A DNA stretch of 37,106 bases from DASSFZ01 sp036514635 (lineage in GTDB: Bacteria; Chloroflexota; Anaerolineae; Fen-1058). A program made the position numbers and the translations under genes. The DNA lies in contig DATBWU010000075.1 in NCBI GenBank assembly GCA_036514635.1, positions 1 to 37,106 of the forward strand, read 5' to 3'. Below, piece by piece: positions 30,047 to 37,106 of the stretch. The notes below the pieces were generated by a model. It did no database searches, had not been told where the DNA came from, and saw only the letters and a list, made by a program, of their open reading frames with translations. The number at the start of each line of letters is the position of its first letter. Position 1 is the stretch's first letter.

Positions 30047-31171
30047 ATGCCCGGGTACGCCTATCAGCGCATTGTTGTCAAACTCGGCACATCTACGCTT
30101 ACCGCCGGCACGCCCTACCTCTCGCCGCCGCGCATTGTCGATCTGGTGCGGCAGATGGCGAGCCTGGTCGATGCCGGCGTGCAGGTCGTTCTGGTGTCGT
30201 CGGGCGCGATTGCCGCCGGGCGCGAGCAACTGGATTTCCCGACACTGCCCAAAGGTATTCCTAAACGCCAGATGCTGGCGAGCATCGGCCAGCCGCGTTT
30301 GATGGCGCTGTACGCGCAGCTGTTCGACCTGTATAAGCGCACGGTGTCTCAGGTGTTGCTGACGCGCCACGACTTCGCACAGCGCCGATCGTATCTGAAT
30401 GCGCGCAACACGCTGATAAGCCTGCTGGATATGGCCGTCATCCCGATCATCAACGAGAACGACACAGTCGCCACGGAAGAGATTCGCGTCGGTGACAACG
30501 ATAACCTGTCCGCGCTGGTCGCCAACCTGATCGACGCCGATTTGCTGCTGCTGCTGACCGATCAGCCCGGCCTGTTCACTGCCGATCCGAAAACCGATCC
30601 ATCGGCCAGGCTGCTTGCGGAAGTGACCGGAGCCGATATTTCGTCCGGTTTGTGGGCGGCGGCCGGCGTGTCGGCGAACGGTCTGGGCACGGGCGGCATG
30701 GTCACCAAATTGCAAGCCGCCGATCTGGCACGCCGATCCGGCACGACGACGATCATCGCGCGCGGCGACGATCCCGACGTTATTGCCCGCGTCGCGCGCG
30801 GCGAGGCGATGGGCACACGCTTCCCTGCACTCGTCTCGGCGCTGGAGAGCCGCAAGCGCTACATTCTTTCGGGCTGGGATGGCAAGAGCCGCATCAAAGT
30901 GGATGGGGGCGCGGCACGCGCGCTGGGCAAAGGAAGCAGCCTGCTGCCGGTGGGTGTGACCGATGTGGCCGGCGACTTCGAGCGCGGCGATACGGTGGCC
31001 GTCTTCGATCCGGACGGTCACGAACTGGCGCGCGGCATGGTCAATTATCACGCCGGCGAACTCGCGCGCATTCGAGGCCATCGCTCGGATCAAATCGAGT
31101 CGATTCTAGGTTATGCGTTTGGTGATGAAGTGATTCACCGCGATCATCTCGTGCTGTTAGAGGCTGTCTAA
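30047..31171 (+). CDS. proB: Glutamate 5-kinase
   Basis: The 374-residue protein has the amino-acid-kinase domain: RIVVKLGTSTLT, VVLVSSGAIAAGR, RQMLASIGQPRLM, NARNTLISLL, PIINENDTVATEEIRVGDNDNLSALVA, LLLLTDQPGLFTADP and GLGTGGMVTKLQAADLA. A C-terminal PUA domain follows from about residue 280 (GGAARALGKGSSLLPVGVTDVAGDFERGDTV). It phosphorylates glutamate, the first and feedback-controlled step of proline synthesis. The last residues EAV and the TAA stop lie in a dispersed repeat (31160-31185), so the original C-terminus may have differed slightly. The usual partner proA follows, but after a 544-bp block of repeats. Confidence 0.95.
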   Translation: MPGYAYQRIVVKLGTSTLTAGTPYLSPPRIVDLVRQMASLVDAGVQVVLVSSGAIAAGREQLDFPTLPKGIPKRQMLASIGQPRLMALYAQLFDLYKRTVSQVLLTRHDFAQRRSYLNARNTLISLLDMAVIPIINENDTVATEEIRVGDNDNLSALVANLIDADLLLLLTDQPGLFTADPKTDPSARLLAEVTGADISSGLWAAAGVSANGLGTGGMVTKLQAADLARRSGTTTIIARGDDPDVIARVARGEAMGTRFPALVSALESRKRYILSGWDGKSRIKVDGGAARALGKGSSLLPVGVTDVAGDFERGDTVAVFDPDGHELARGMVNYHAGELARIRGHRSDQIESILGYAFGDEVIHRDHLVLLEAV

Positions 31172-31549
31172 AAAGGTCGCTGTGGTAACCACCAAGGCGG
31201 TGCAGTGCTCCCGTCAGCATCCAAAAACGGCTCATCCGACTTTAGTGGGAACGCTCAATATGGGTTTCAAGGAGGTCGATGCAACGAATTCGTATCGGAT
31301 AAACGGATGCAGCCCATACGCCGCCGCACCTGATCGAGGATTCGTTTGTCCGTTTCTATTCGTTGCTTCGACCCGCCACCCTGAAACCCGTGAAGAGCGA
31401 GCGGGAATTGAACCGCCGAGAACGCAGAGAGCGCCGGGTTTCCCTAATGCTCTACGGCCTCGGCGCGCCTTCGGCGTCTGCGGTGAGGTTCCGCGTTGAA
31501 CCCGGAAGAGCTGGCTTTCTTTGTGGCTTGGAGTCTTGGTGGTGAGTTT
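31160..31549. repeat. Composite of nested repeats between proB and proA
   Basis: Left end GAGGCTGTCTAAAAAGGTCG matches, inverted, the right part of the element at 3993-4148. Right end CTTGGTGGTGAGTTT (31535-31549) matches the CTTGGCGGTGAGTTT palindrome there. Between them lie other repeats: the 18-base GCGGTGCAGTGCTCCCGT (31197-31214), a GCAACGAA...TTCGTTGC unit (31281-31366), and a CCGCCGAGAACGC palindrome (31400-31485) with GCGGGAATTGAACCGCC. I see no gene in it. Confidence 0.75.
31281..31366. repeat. GCAACGAA...TTCGTTGC element, module-free copy
   Basis: Bounded by GCAACGAA and TTCGTTGC; with flanks the inverted repeat extends to TCGATGCAACGAA/TTCGTTGCTTCGA. It shares GGATAAACGGAT and ATTCGTTT with the tandem pair at 9213-9401 but lacks the CGGGAGCACTGCACCGCATGTG module at the corresponding position. 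Confidence 0.7.
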
Positions 31550-31678
31550 TATACTCGACGCGGGAACAATCTGCGGTTTTGCTCACCGACCGCGTCCTCG
31601 CGGTCGATCCGGATAGACGCCCGCGTGGACGCGGGCTTTGAGCAGCAAAAGGCGCAACTTGTGACCGCGCGCAGTATA
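31550..31678 (+). mobile_element. TATACT/AGTATA miniature element, copy 3
   Basis: A 129-bp copy in the same orientation as 22138-22266, with about four differences. It ends 37 bp before the proA start and may supply or disturb its promoter. TA at both ends fits a TA target duplication. Confidence 0.9.
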
Positions 31679-31715
31679 ACTGAGAGAACTGGAGAGGCAA
31701 GCGTATGGAGGCGGC

Positions 31716-32984
31716 ATGATCGATTTGGAAGCCATGGGGATCGCTGCGCGAGGCGCGGTGCGCCAGATGGCGCGCGCCGGGAGCGAGGCAAAACGCGGCG
31801 TGTTGCACACGCTGGCCGATGGCTTGAGCGCGTACCAGGCTGATGTATTGGCTGCGAACGCGCGCGACATGCAGGCCGGGCGCGAGATCGGCTTGAGTGA
31901 CGCGCTGATCGACCGGCTGATGCTCGATCCGAAGCGACTCGGCGCGATCGCTGCCGATGTGCGCTCCGTGGCCGAGCTGCCCGATCCGGTCGGCGAGCGC
32001 TTCGACGAGCGGAGGCTGCCCAACGGCCTGCAGGTGTGCCGCCAGCGCGTCCCGATCGGCGTGCTGGGCGTAATCTACGAATCCCGTCCCAACGTCACGA
32101 TAGACGTGTCGGCGCTGGCGATCAAGACCGGCAACGTGGCGATACTGCGCGGCGGCACGGAGACGCTTCACTCGAACCGCGCGCTGATGGGCGTGGTGCA
32201 AAAAGCGCTCGCGTCGCACGGCCTGCCGATGGCGGCGGTGCAGTTCATCGACGATCCGGACCGCAAGCACGTCGGCGGACTGCTGCGCCTGCACAAGTAC
32301 GTGGACCTGATCATCCCGCGCGGCGGAAACGCGCTGCACGAGTTCTGCCGCGAGAACAGCACCATCCCCGTCATCACCGGCGGCATCGGCATCTGTCACC
32401 TGTACGTGGACGAGAGCGCACACCTCAAAGCCGCATTGCCTGTCATCCATAACGCCAAAGTCCAGCGGCCCTCGGTGTGCAACGCGCTGGATACGGTGCT
32501 CGTTCATCAGTCGATCGCGGACGGCTTTCTGCCGCAGGTTGTCGCGCACCTGGCCGAAAGCGGCGTGACCTTCCGCGCCGAGCCGCGCGCCCTCGCCGCA
32601 TTGGGCAATGGCGCTGCGCCGCCGGTTGTGAAGCCCGCCGGGCCGAATGATTTTGATACCGAGTGGCTGTCGCTGGTGCTGGGCTTGAAGGTAGTGGATA
32701 GTCTTGACGAAGCGATCGCGCACATCATTACGCACAGCACCGGCCATTCCGACGGCATACTCACGCAGAACGAAGAGAACGCGGCGCGTTTCGTCGCCGA
32801 GGTCGATTCGGCGGCCGTGTACGTCAACGCCAGCACGCGCTTCACCGACGGGGCGCAGTTGGGCCTGGGCGCGGAGGTCGCAGTCAGCACGCAGCGGTTG
32901 CACGCGCGCGGGCCAATGGGCTTGCCCGAACTGACGACGTACAAGTGGGTTGTGCGCGGGAATTACACATCGCGCCCGGGGTAG
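31716..32984 (+). CDS. proA: Gamma-glutamyl phosphate reductase
   Basis: The 422-residue protein belongs to the aldehyde dehydrogenase superfamily, ProA branch. RVPIGVLGVIYESRPNVTIDVSALAIKTGN, ILRGGTETLHSN, IPRGGNALHEF and the catalytic C255 in RPSVCNALDTVLVH are conserved. So are HSTGHSDGILTQNEENAARF and YVNASTRFTDGAQLGLGAEVAVST. It reduces gamma-glutamyl phosphate to glutamate semialdehyde with NADPH, directly after ProB. GGAGG stands 4 nt before the ATG. The length is normal. A second ATG at residue 7 is less likely because of that ribosome site. Confidence 0.96.
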   Translation: MIDLEAMGIAARGAVRQMARAGSEAKRGVLHTLADGLSAYQADVLAANARDMQAGREIGLSDALIDRLMLDPKRLGAIAADVRSVAELPDPVGERFDERRLPNGLQVCRQRVPIGVLGVIYESRPNVTIDVSALAIKTGNVAILRGGTETLHSNRALMGVVQKALASHGLPMAAVQFIDDPDRKHVGGLLRLHKYVDLIIPRGGNALHEFCRENSTIPVITGGIGICHLYVDESAHLKAALPVIHNAKVQRPSVCNALDTVLVHQSIADGFLPQVVAHLAESGVTFRAEPRALAALGNGAAPPVVKPAGPNDFDTEWLSLVLGLKVVDSLDEAIAHIITHSTGHSDGILTQNEENAARFVAEVDSAAVYVNASTRFTDGAQLGLGAEVAVSTQRLHARGPMGLPELTTYKWVVRGNYTSRPG

Positions 32985-33004
32985 GGTGAGGTCGATCCAA
33001 TCCT

Positions 33005-33850
33005 ATGCTCAACGATCATCCACCTGTCTGGCCTCTCACCGATCTGGTCATCTTCGATTGCGACAGTACGCTGAGCCGCGTCGAAGGCATCAACGAACTG
33101 GCGCGCCTGACCGGCACGACGACGGACGTGGCCGCGCTGACGCAGCGCGCGATGAACGGCGAAGTGCCGCTGGAGAGCGTGTATGCGTATCGCCTGCGCA
33201 CGTCCAATCCGACGCAGGCGCAGGTCAGCCACCTGCGGCGCGTTTACCGCGAAAACGTCATCACCGACGCGCGCGAAGTCGTCACCGCGTTGCAAGACCT
33301 GGGCTGCAAGGTCTTCATCGTCAGCGGCGGCCTGTATGATCCGGTGCGCGACTTTGGCGTATGGCTGGACATCCCGCGCGATCACATTTACGCGGTCGAC
33401 ATGGAATACGATCAACTCGCCGGTCGATGGTGGCGCTATTGGGAACAGCCCGGCGGTCAGAACCCCAACGCCAATTACCTGGCCGTGAAGAGCAGTCCCC
33501 TGACGGCCACCGGCGGCAAGCGCGTGCTGATCGAGCGTATCCGGGGCCGCTTCCCCGGTCGGGCAATGCTCGTCGGCGATGGCATGTCCGACCTGGAGGC
33601 GCAGTCGGAGGTCGACCTGTTCGTCGGTTTCGGCGGGGTAGTGTATCGCGAGCAGGTCGCGGAGCGAGCACCCATCTATATCAAGACGCCGCACCTCTCG
33701 CCGATCCTGTCGCTCGCGCTGGCGCGATTGGCGAACGTCGCGCAGTGGCGCTACTTGTTCGACGAAGGGCTGGAGCGCATTGAGCGCGGCGAGGTGAACT
33801 TTCACGATTTCGCCGTGCGCGAAATGTTCCTGGCAGCCATTCGCCGGTAA
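33005..33850 (+). CDS. HAD-superfamily phosphatase, phosphoserine phosphatase-like
   Basis: The 281-residue protein has HAD motif I VIFDCDSTLS (nucleophile D18, acid D20), followed by the substrate-specificity Glu region SRVEGINELARLTG, as in SerB. Motif II is FIVSGGLYDP, the motif III Lys probably lies in the GGKRVLIERI segment, and motif IV is MLVGDGMSDLEA. The extra C-terminal 60 residues (LSPILSLALARLANVAQWRYLF) are longer than classical SerB (about 210-230). Position directly before a serA-like gene supports phosphoserine phosphatase, the last step of serine synthesis. It begins 20 nt after proA with GTGAGGTC as a possible ribosome site. Confidence 0.85.
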   Translation: MLNDHPPVWPLTDLVIFDCDSTLSRVEGINELARLTGTTTDVAALTQRAMNGEVPLESVYAYRLRTSNPTQAQVSHLRRVYRENVITDAREVVTALQDLGCKVFIVSGGLYDPVRDFGVWLDIPRDHIYAVDMEYDQLAGRWWRYWEQPGGQNPNANYLAVKSSPLTATGGKRVLIERIRGRFPGRAMLVGDGMSDLEAQSEVDLFVGFGGVVYREQVAERAPIYIKTPHLSPILSLALARLANVAQWRYLFDEGLERIERGEVNFHDFAVREMFLAAIRR

Positions 33851-33869
33851 CCTCACCCCATCCCCCAAC

Positions 33870-34023
33870 CCCTTCCTCATCCCATCGGAGTGGGCTTAAA
33901 AGGGGAGGCCTCACCGCTGAGGCGCAGAGGGCACTGAGTTTTACCAGGAGATTCTCTGCGCTCTCAGCGTCTCGGCGGTGAATTCCGGACTTTCAAAACA
34001 TTCGCCAGCGGGAGAGGAAGGGG
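33870..34023. repeat. CCCCTTCCTC...GAGGAAGGGG repeat interrupted by a palindrome
   Basis: CCCCTTCCTC (33870-33879) and GAGGAAGGGG (34014-34023) form a perfect inverted repeat with C-rich and G-rich surroundings. Inside lies an imperfect palindrome of the CGCTGAGGCGCAGAG type (about 33912-33982). This looks like one repeat inserted in another. It fills the 195-base gap before the serA-like gene. Confidence 0.6.
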
Positions 34024-34045
34024 ACAGGCAGGATAGAGAGGTCAG

Positions 34046-35635
34046 ATGTTCCGCATTCTCGTTTCCGATCATCTCGATCTTGAAGGCTGGGAGTTGTTGC
34101 GCGCCGCGCCGGATGTTGTGGTGGACGGCCCGTATCCCGATCGCGCGAGCGTGCTGGCCGCTGCCGGTGAAGCCGATGCGTTGATCATCCGTTCCAGCAC
34201 GCAGGTCGATGCCGAGTTACTCGATCATGCGCCGTGGCTGCGCGTCGTCGCGCGGGCCGGAGCGCTGCTCGACAACGTGGACATCGACGAGGCGACGCGG
34301 CGCGGCGTCGTCGTGATCAACGTGCCGTATGCGAACGTGATCGCCGTCGCGGAACACACGCTGGCGATGATGCTGGCGCTGGCGCGCGACATTCCACGCG
34401 GCTATGCCACGCTGCGCGAGGGCCGCTGGGAGCGGCACCAGATGCGCGGCGTCCAGCTCAACGGCAAGACGCTGGGCATCATCGGCTATGGCCGGCATGG
34501 GCGCGAGGTCGCCGCGCGGGCGCAGGCGTTCGGTATGCGCATCTTGGCCTACGATCCGTACATCGACGAAGGCTACGCGCGCGAGCGCGATGTCGGCACT
34601 GTCCCATTGGCCGAGCTGCTGCAGCGATCGGACATTATTTCACTGCACGCGGCCATCACGCCGGAGACTCGCCACATCCTGAATGCTGAAGCCTTCAAGT
34701 TGATGCGAAGCGGCGTGCGCGTCGTGAACTGCACGCACGCCGACCTGGTGGACGAGTCGGCCTTGCTCGACGCGCTGGACTCGGGCAAGGTGGCCGGAGC
34801 CGCACTCGATGTGTTGTCGGTCGAGCCGCCGCCGCCCGATCATCCACTGGTGGGTCATCTGAAAGTGATTGCCGTCCCGCACCTGAATCAAAACACGGCC
34901 GAGTCGCAGCGCGAGACCTCGCGCCAGGTTGCCGAACACGTGCTCAGCGCGCTGCGTGGCGACGATTATCGCAACGCCGTCAATCTGCCGTTCGGGAGCG
35001 GAGCAGAGTACCAGCCCAATCGGCCGTATCTCGAACTGGCCGAGAAGCTGGGCGCGCTGCTGCGGCAGGTGGCCGGCGACGGCATCCATCAGGTCGAGCT
35101 GGAGGTGCAGGGCGACAGCGTCCGCCACCTGGTGCGCCCGATCGCTACGGCGTTGCTGACCGGCCTGCTGCGGTTGTATCCTGCCGGCCCGCGACCGGTG
35201 AATTACGTCAGCGCGCCGATCATCGCCTACGAGCAAGGCATTGAGACGAAGCAAGTCGTCGGCATGGATGTGGTGGATTACCCCAACCTCATCTCGTGCC
35301 GCGCGCACTGGAACGGCGGATCGCAGCTGGTGGCCGGCGTGTTGTTCGCAGGCAGCGAAGGGCGGCTGGTTCAGTACGGCGACATCCGCATCCACGCCAA
35401 GCCGGAAGGCTACATCCTCTTCTTAGAGAATCGCGACGTGCCGGGTGTGATCGGCCGCGTCGGCACACTGCTCGGTGCGAACGGCGTGAACATCGGTGAG
35501 TGGCGCTTGGGGCGCGATCGGCCCGGTGGCCGGGCGGTGTCGTTCATCAACATCGACTCGGCCTGCCCGCCCGAGGTGCTGGAGGAGCTGCGCCGGTCGC
35601 CGGACGTGCACGCTGCGAAGTTGGTGAAGTTGTAA
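34046..35635 (+). CDS. serA: D-3-phosphoglycerate dehydrogenase-like protein with substituted catalytic arginine
   Basis: The 529-residue protein has the long SerA layout. A substrate domain (FRILVSDHLDLEGWELL) is split by an NAD-binding domain with LGIIGYGRHGREVAARA. An intervening ASB-type domain lies at about 315-450, and a C-terminal ACT domain at about 455-529 (LFLENRDVPGVIGRVGTLLGANGVNIGEWRLG). The Glu in DVLSVEP and His in VPHL of the catalytic triad are present. The third residue is not: canonical NxARGGxVDE reads NCTHADLVDE, with H231 in place of Arg. GRAGVGVDNVD is also changed to ARAGALLDNVD. Normal PGDH activity is therefore doubtful, although position after a SerB-like gene favours serine synthesis. 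Confidence 0.85.
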   Translation: MFRILVSDHLDLEGWELLRAAPDVVVDGPYPDRASVLAAAGEADALIIRSSTQVDAELLDHAPWLRVVARAGALLDNVDIDEATRRGVVVINVPYANVIAVAEHTLAMMLALARDIPRGYATLREGRWERHQMRGVQLNGKTLGIIGYGRHGREVAARAQAFGMRILAYDPYIDEGYARERDVGTVPLAELLQRSDIISLHAAITPETRHILNAEAFKLMRSGVRVVNCTHADLVDESALLDALDSGKVAGAALDVLSVEPPPPDHPLVGHLKVIAVPHLNQNTAESQRETSRQVAEHVLSALRGDDYRNAVNLPFGSGAEYQPNRPYLELAEKLGALLRQVAGDGIHQVELEVQGDSVRHLVRPIATALLTGLLRLYPAGPRPVNYVSAPIIAYEQGIETKQVVGMDVVDYPNLISCRAHWNGGSQLVAGVLFAGSEGRLVQYGDIRIHAKPEGYILFLENRDVPGVIGRVGTLLGANGVNIGEWRLGRDRPGGRAVSFINIDSACPPEVLEELRRSPDVHAAKLVKL

Positions 35636-35658
35636 AGGCGATTTTCGCCGCACTTTAC
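35632..35658 (+). repeat. Imperfect hairpin directly before the last gene's ATG
   Basis: GTAAAGGCG (35632-35640) pairs with CGCC and CTTTAC (up to 35658) around ATTTT, and ends one base before the ATG. It includes the serA stop. It could hide the start site or mark the end of the serA message. Confidence 0.45.
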
Positions 35659-35659
35659 C

Positions 35660-36856
35660 ATGCACCAGATTCGTCCGAACGTACCTGATGCGCTGATCAC
35701 GGAAATCACCGAAACGCTCGCGCGCTGGCTGCCGGCCGGCGACGCCGCGCTCGCGCCGCGCGATTGGGGCGCTGACGAGTGGCTCGCCGCCGAATGGGTG
35801 ACGTATGTGCAGAACGCGCTGCCGTGGCTCCATCAACGCGTCGAGCAGGCGAGTGTCTCAATGCCTGCCGCTTCGCATGCCAGCCTGTCCGCGCTCAATG
35901 CGCTGAGCCGCGAACGCACTGCGCGTATGCTCGATGCGGCGGTCGAGCTGATCCAGGCGCTGCGCGCCGAGGGCATCCGGGCTGTGCCGTTCAAAGGCGC
36001 GGCGCTCGCGCCGTTGTATTACGCCGATCCACTGATGCGCCCCCTGGCCGACCTGGATATCCTCGTCCGCGAAAACGATGTGCGCAGCGGCATTGCCGTG
36101 CTGGAGCGCCTGGGCTACGTGTATTATTCGCGCTCAGCCGAGGACTTCGTATACCTGCGCGGCGAGCGCAAGTCCAACATCTGGCATCCCGACAACGTCC
36201 AACCGGTTGAATTGCATTTTCGCATTCAAGAAGAATATGCCGGCCTGGTCTACGATCTCACCGACGCAGTGTGGTCGTCGGCTGAACGGCGCGCTTACTG
36301 GAAGGGCAGCGACGCGCCGGTGCCTTCGCCGCCGGTCTTGCTCCAGCATCTATGCGCGCACACCACCAGCGACTGGCTGATTCAACGCGGCAAGTTAATG
36401 GAGATAGGCGATCTTCAGGTTGTCGCGCCGCACCTGAGCGAGTCAGAATGGCAGGCCTTCATGGCGGCTATGACTGCGCACGGCGCGCGTTTCGTTTATC
36501 CGGCGCTCGCGGTCACAGCCCGTTATGCGCCTGGCTCGATTCCCGATGCCGCGCTCGCTGCGCTTCGCGCGCGCGTCATGTCGCCGGTGCGCGTGTGGAG
36601 CGAGTCGCTCACACTGGCCGGGGCATCCGAATCGAACCCCAGGCCGCGCAGCGGCATCGGGCTGGGTATAGCGCGCCTGTTGGCTCGATCGCGCGGCGAG
36701 CGCGTGCGCATGTGGCTGCGATCGTTCTTCCCGCGCCGCTGGAACCTGGTTAAGCGTTATCCGCGCCTGGCCGCATCTCCACTCTTCCCTCTGTGCTACG
36801 TCCTCATCAATCTCGATCGAGCCAGGAACATGTTTAGGGTGAGGCTGGCACGCTAG
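35660..36856 (+). CDS. Nucleotidyltransferase-fold protein of the NTP_transf_5 family
   Basis: The 398-residue protein has a helical N-terminal domain of about 100 residues. The family core follows: LRAEGIRAVPFKGAALAPLYYADP, then MRPLADLDILVREND and VLERLGYVY. The KGxxL block and the R-P-x-x-D-x-D acidic pair (DLDILV) are the hallmark of this pol-beta-related group. Members often sit in exopolysaccharide or peptide-modification clusters, and their reaction is mostly unknown. LHFRIQ, LLQHLCAHT and DWLIQRGKLMEIGDL complete the domain. The C-terminus is Arg-rich (SRGERVRMWLRSFFPRRW) with a weak hydrophobic end. The first ATG has no ribosome site, so a later start is possible. Confidence 0.75.
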   Translation: MHQIRPNVPDALITEITETLARWLPAGDAALAPRDWGADEWLAAEWVTYVQNALPWLHQRVEQASVSMPAASHASLSALNALSRERTARMLDAAVELIQALRAEGIRAVPFKGAALAPLYYADPLMRPLADLDILVRENDVRSGIAVLERLGYVYYSRSAEDFVYLRGERKSNIWHPDNVQPVELHFRIQEEYAGLVYDLTDAVWSSAERRAYWKGSDAPVPSPPVLLQHLCAHTTSDWLIQRGKLMEIGDLQVVAPHLSESEWQAFMAAMTAHGARFVYPALAVTARYAPGSIPDAALAALRARVMSPVRVWSESLTLAGASESNPRPRSGIGLGIARLLARSRGERVRMWLRSFFPRRWNLVKRYPRLAASPLFPLCYVLINLDRARNMFRVRLAR

Positions 36857-36953
36857 AGCCTCGCGGGTGAAACCATCGCCCCAGGCAATCTACCGCAGTC
36901 TGTAATCCAAACGCTCGCACCGTTCGTAATACATTCAACCGGAGCGAAGCGAA

Positions 36954-37106
36954 GGTGTGCACGCAAAGGTTGTCACTTTGCCGCCGCCGGGGGCTGAAGC
37001 CGCCCGGCTCAACCCACGAAGCCCGGTAAACCGGGCTGAATACAGCCGGATTCACGGGAGCACTCCCCCAAAAGACGGGGACTTCGTGCACCGCATGTGT
37101 CCGGCT
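36954..37106. repeat. Hairpin array interrupted by a nested short insertion (runs off the window)
   Basis: GCACGCAAAGG and TGTCA precede stems GGGGGCT/AGCC and GCCCGGT/ACCGGGC (37021-37036), as at 19796-19898. The following AGCCGGATTCA (37043-37053) should be closed by TCCGGCT, but this comes only at the window's last seven bases (37100-37106). Between them is CGGGAGCACT, a 23-base CCCCCAAAAGACGGGG-containing piece, then GCACCGCATGTG. The 93 bases from 36857 to 36949 show nothing recognisable. Confidence 0.7.

Noticed and set aside
31452..32903. 483-residue minus-strand frame opposite proA
   Set aside because: Antisense of proA, and its end translates repeat sequence (TARTRSVSKTADCSR).
36834..37091. 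85-residue minus-strand frame at the right edge
   Set aside because: It runs through the hairpin array and has no protein-like features.

Overview
The window looks like a chromosomal segment of a high-GC bacterium, most likely a Chloroflexota (Anaerolineae-like) lineage. This is inferred from gene content: a methylmalonyl-CoA route with separate subunits, multiple ArnT/GT39-type membrane glycosyltransferases beside a YfhO-like protein, and intergenic gaps packed with small palindromic repeats. No rRNA or other phylogenetic marker is present, so the assignment is tentative.

Layout: (1) 1-1008, + strand: the end of a DMT/EamA transporter and a PD-(D/E)XK-like protein of unknown role. (2) 1484-6376: a GH13 glucan branching-type enzyme, a CAU-anticodon tRNA on the + strand with its own promoter and terminator, a YacP-type NYN nuclease and a PcrA/UvrD helicase. 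(3) 6724-13561, - strand: a YfhO-like membrane protein and two paralogous GT39-like glycosyltransferases. (4) 13895-21490, - strand: a propionate/odd-chain catabolic operon in transcription order pccB, nucleotidyltransferase (MNT), HEPN protein, biotin carboxylase, biotin carrier, CYTH phosphatase/cyclase, methylmalonyl-CoA mutase large subunit, methylmalonyl-CoA epimerase. (5) 21633-26862, - strand: an NNMT-type methyltransferase, a large GT39-like protein fused to an extracytoplasmic sugar-binding-like domain, an MDR oxidoreductase and a small membrane protein. (6) 27027-28214, - strand: an acyl-CoA dehydrogenase. (7) 28409-36856, + strand: a gamma-glutamyltransferase, proB, proA, a serB-like HAD phosphatase, a diverged serA and an NTP_transf_5 nucleotidyltransferase.

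How genes work together: pccB, the biotin carboxylase and the biotin carrier would turn propionyl-CoA into methylmalonyl-CoA; the epimerase and mutase would take it to succinyl-CoA. The B12-binding mutase subunit is not in the window. proB and proA make the first two steps of proline synthesis; the serB-like and serA-like genes suggest serine synthesis, although the SerA-like protein lacks the usual catalytic arginine. The membrane glycosyltransferase genes point to envelope glycan assembly.

The most informative non-coding content is a dense set of miniature mobile elements. Several have exact target duplications that allow the empty site to be rebuilt. One displaced the stop codon of a small membrane protein and added 20 codons. 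Another separated the mutase and epimerase genes, which otherwise would be 12 nt apart. A 22-nt module is found only inside other repeats, and at the right edge it is itself interrupted. The MNT-HEPN pair inside the propionyl-CoA carboxylase operon is the most notable gene arrangement.
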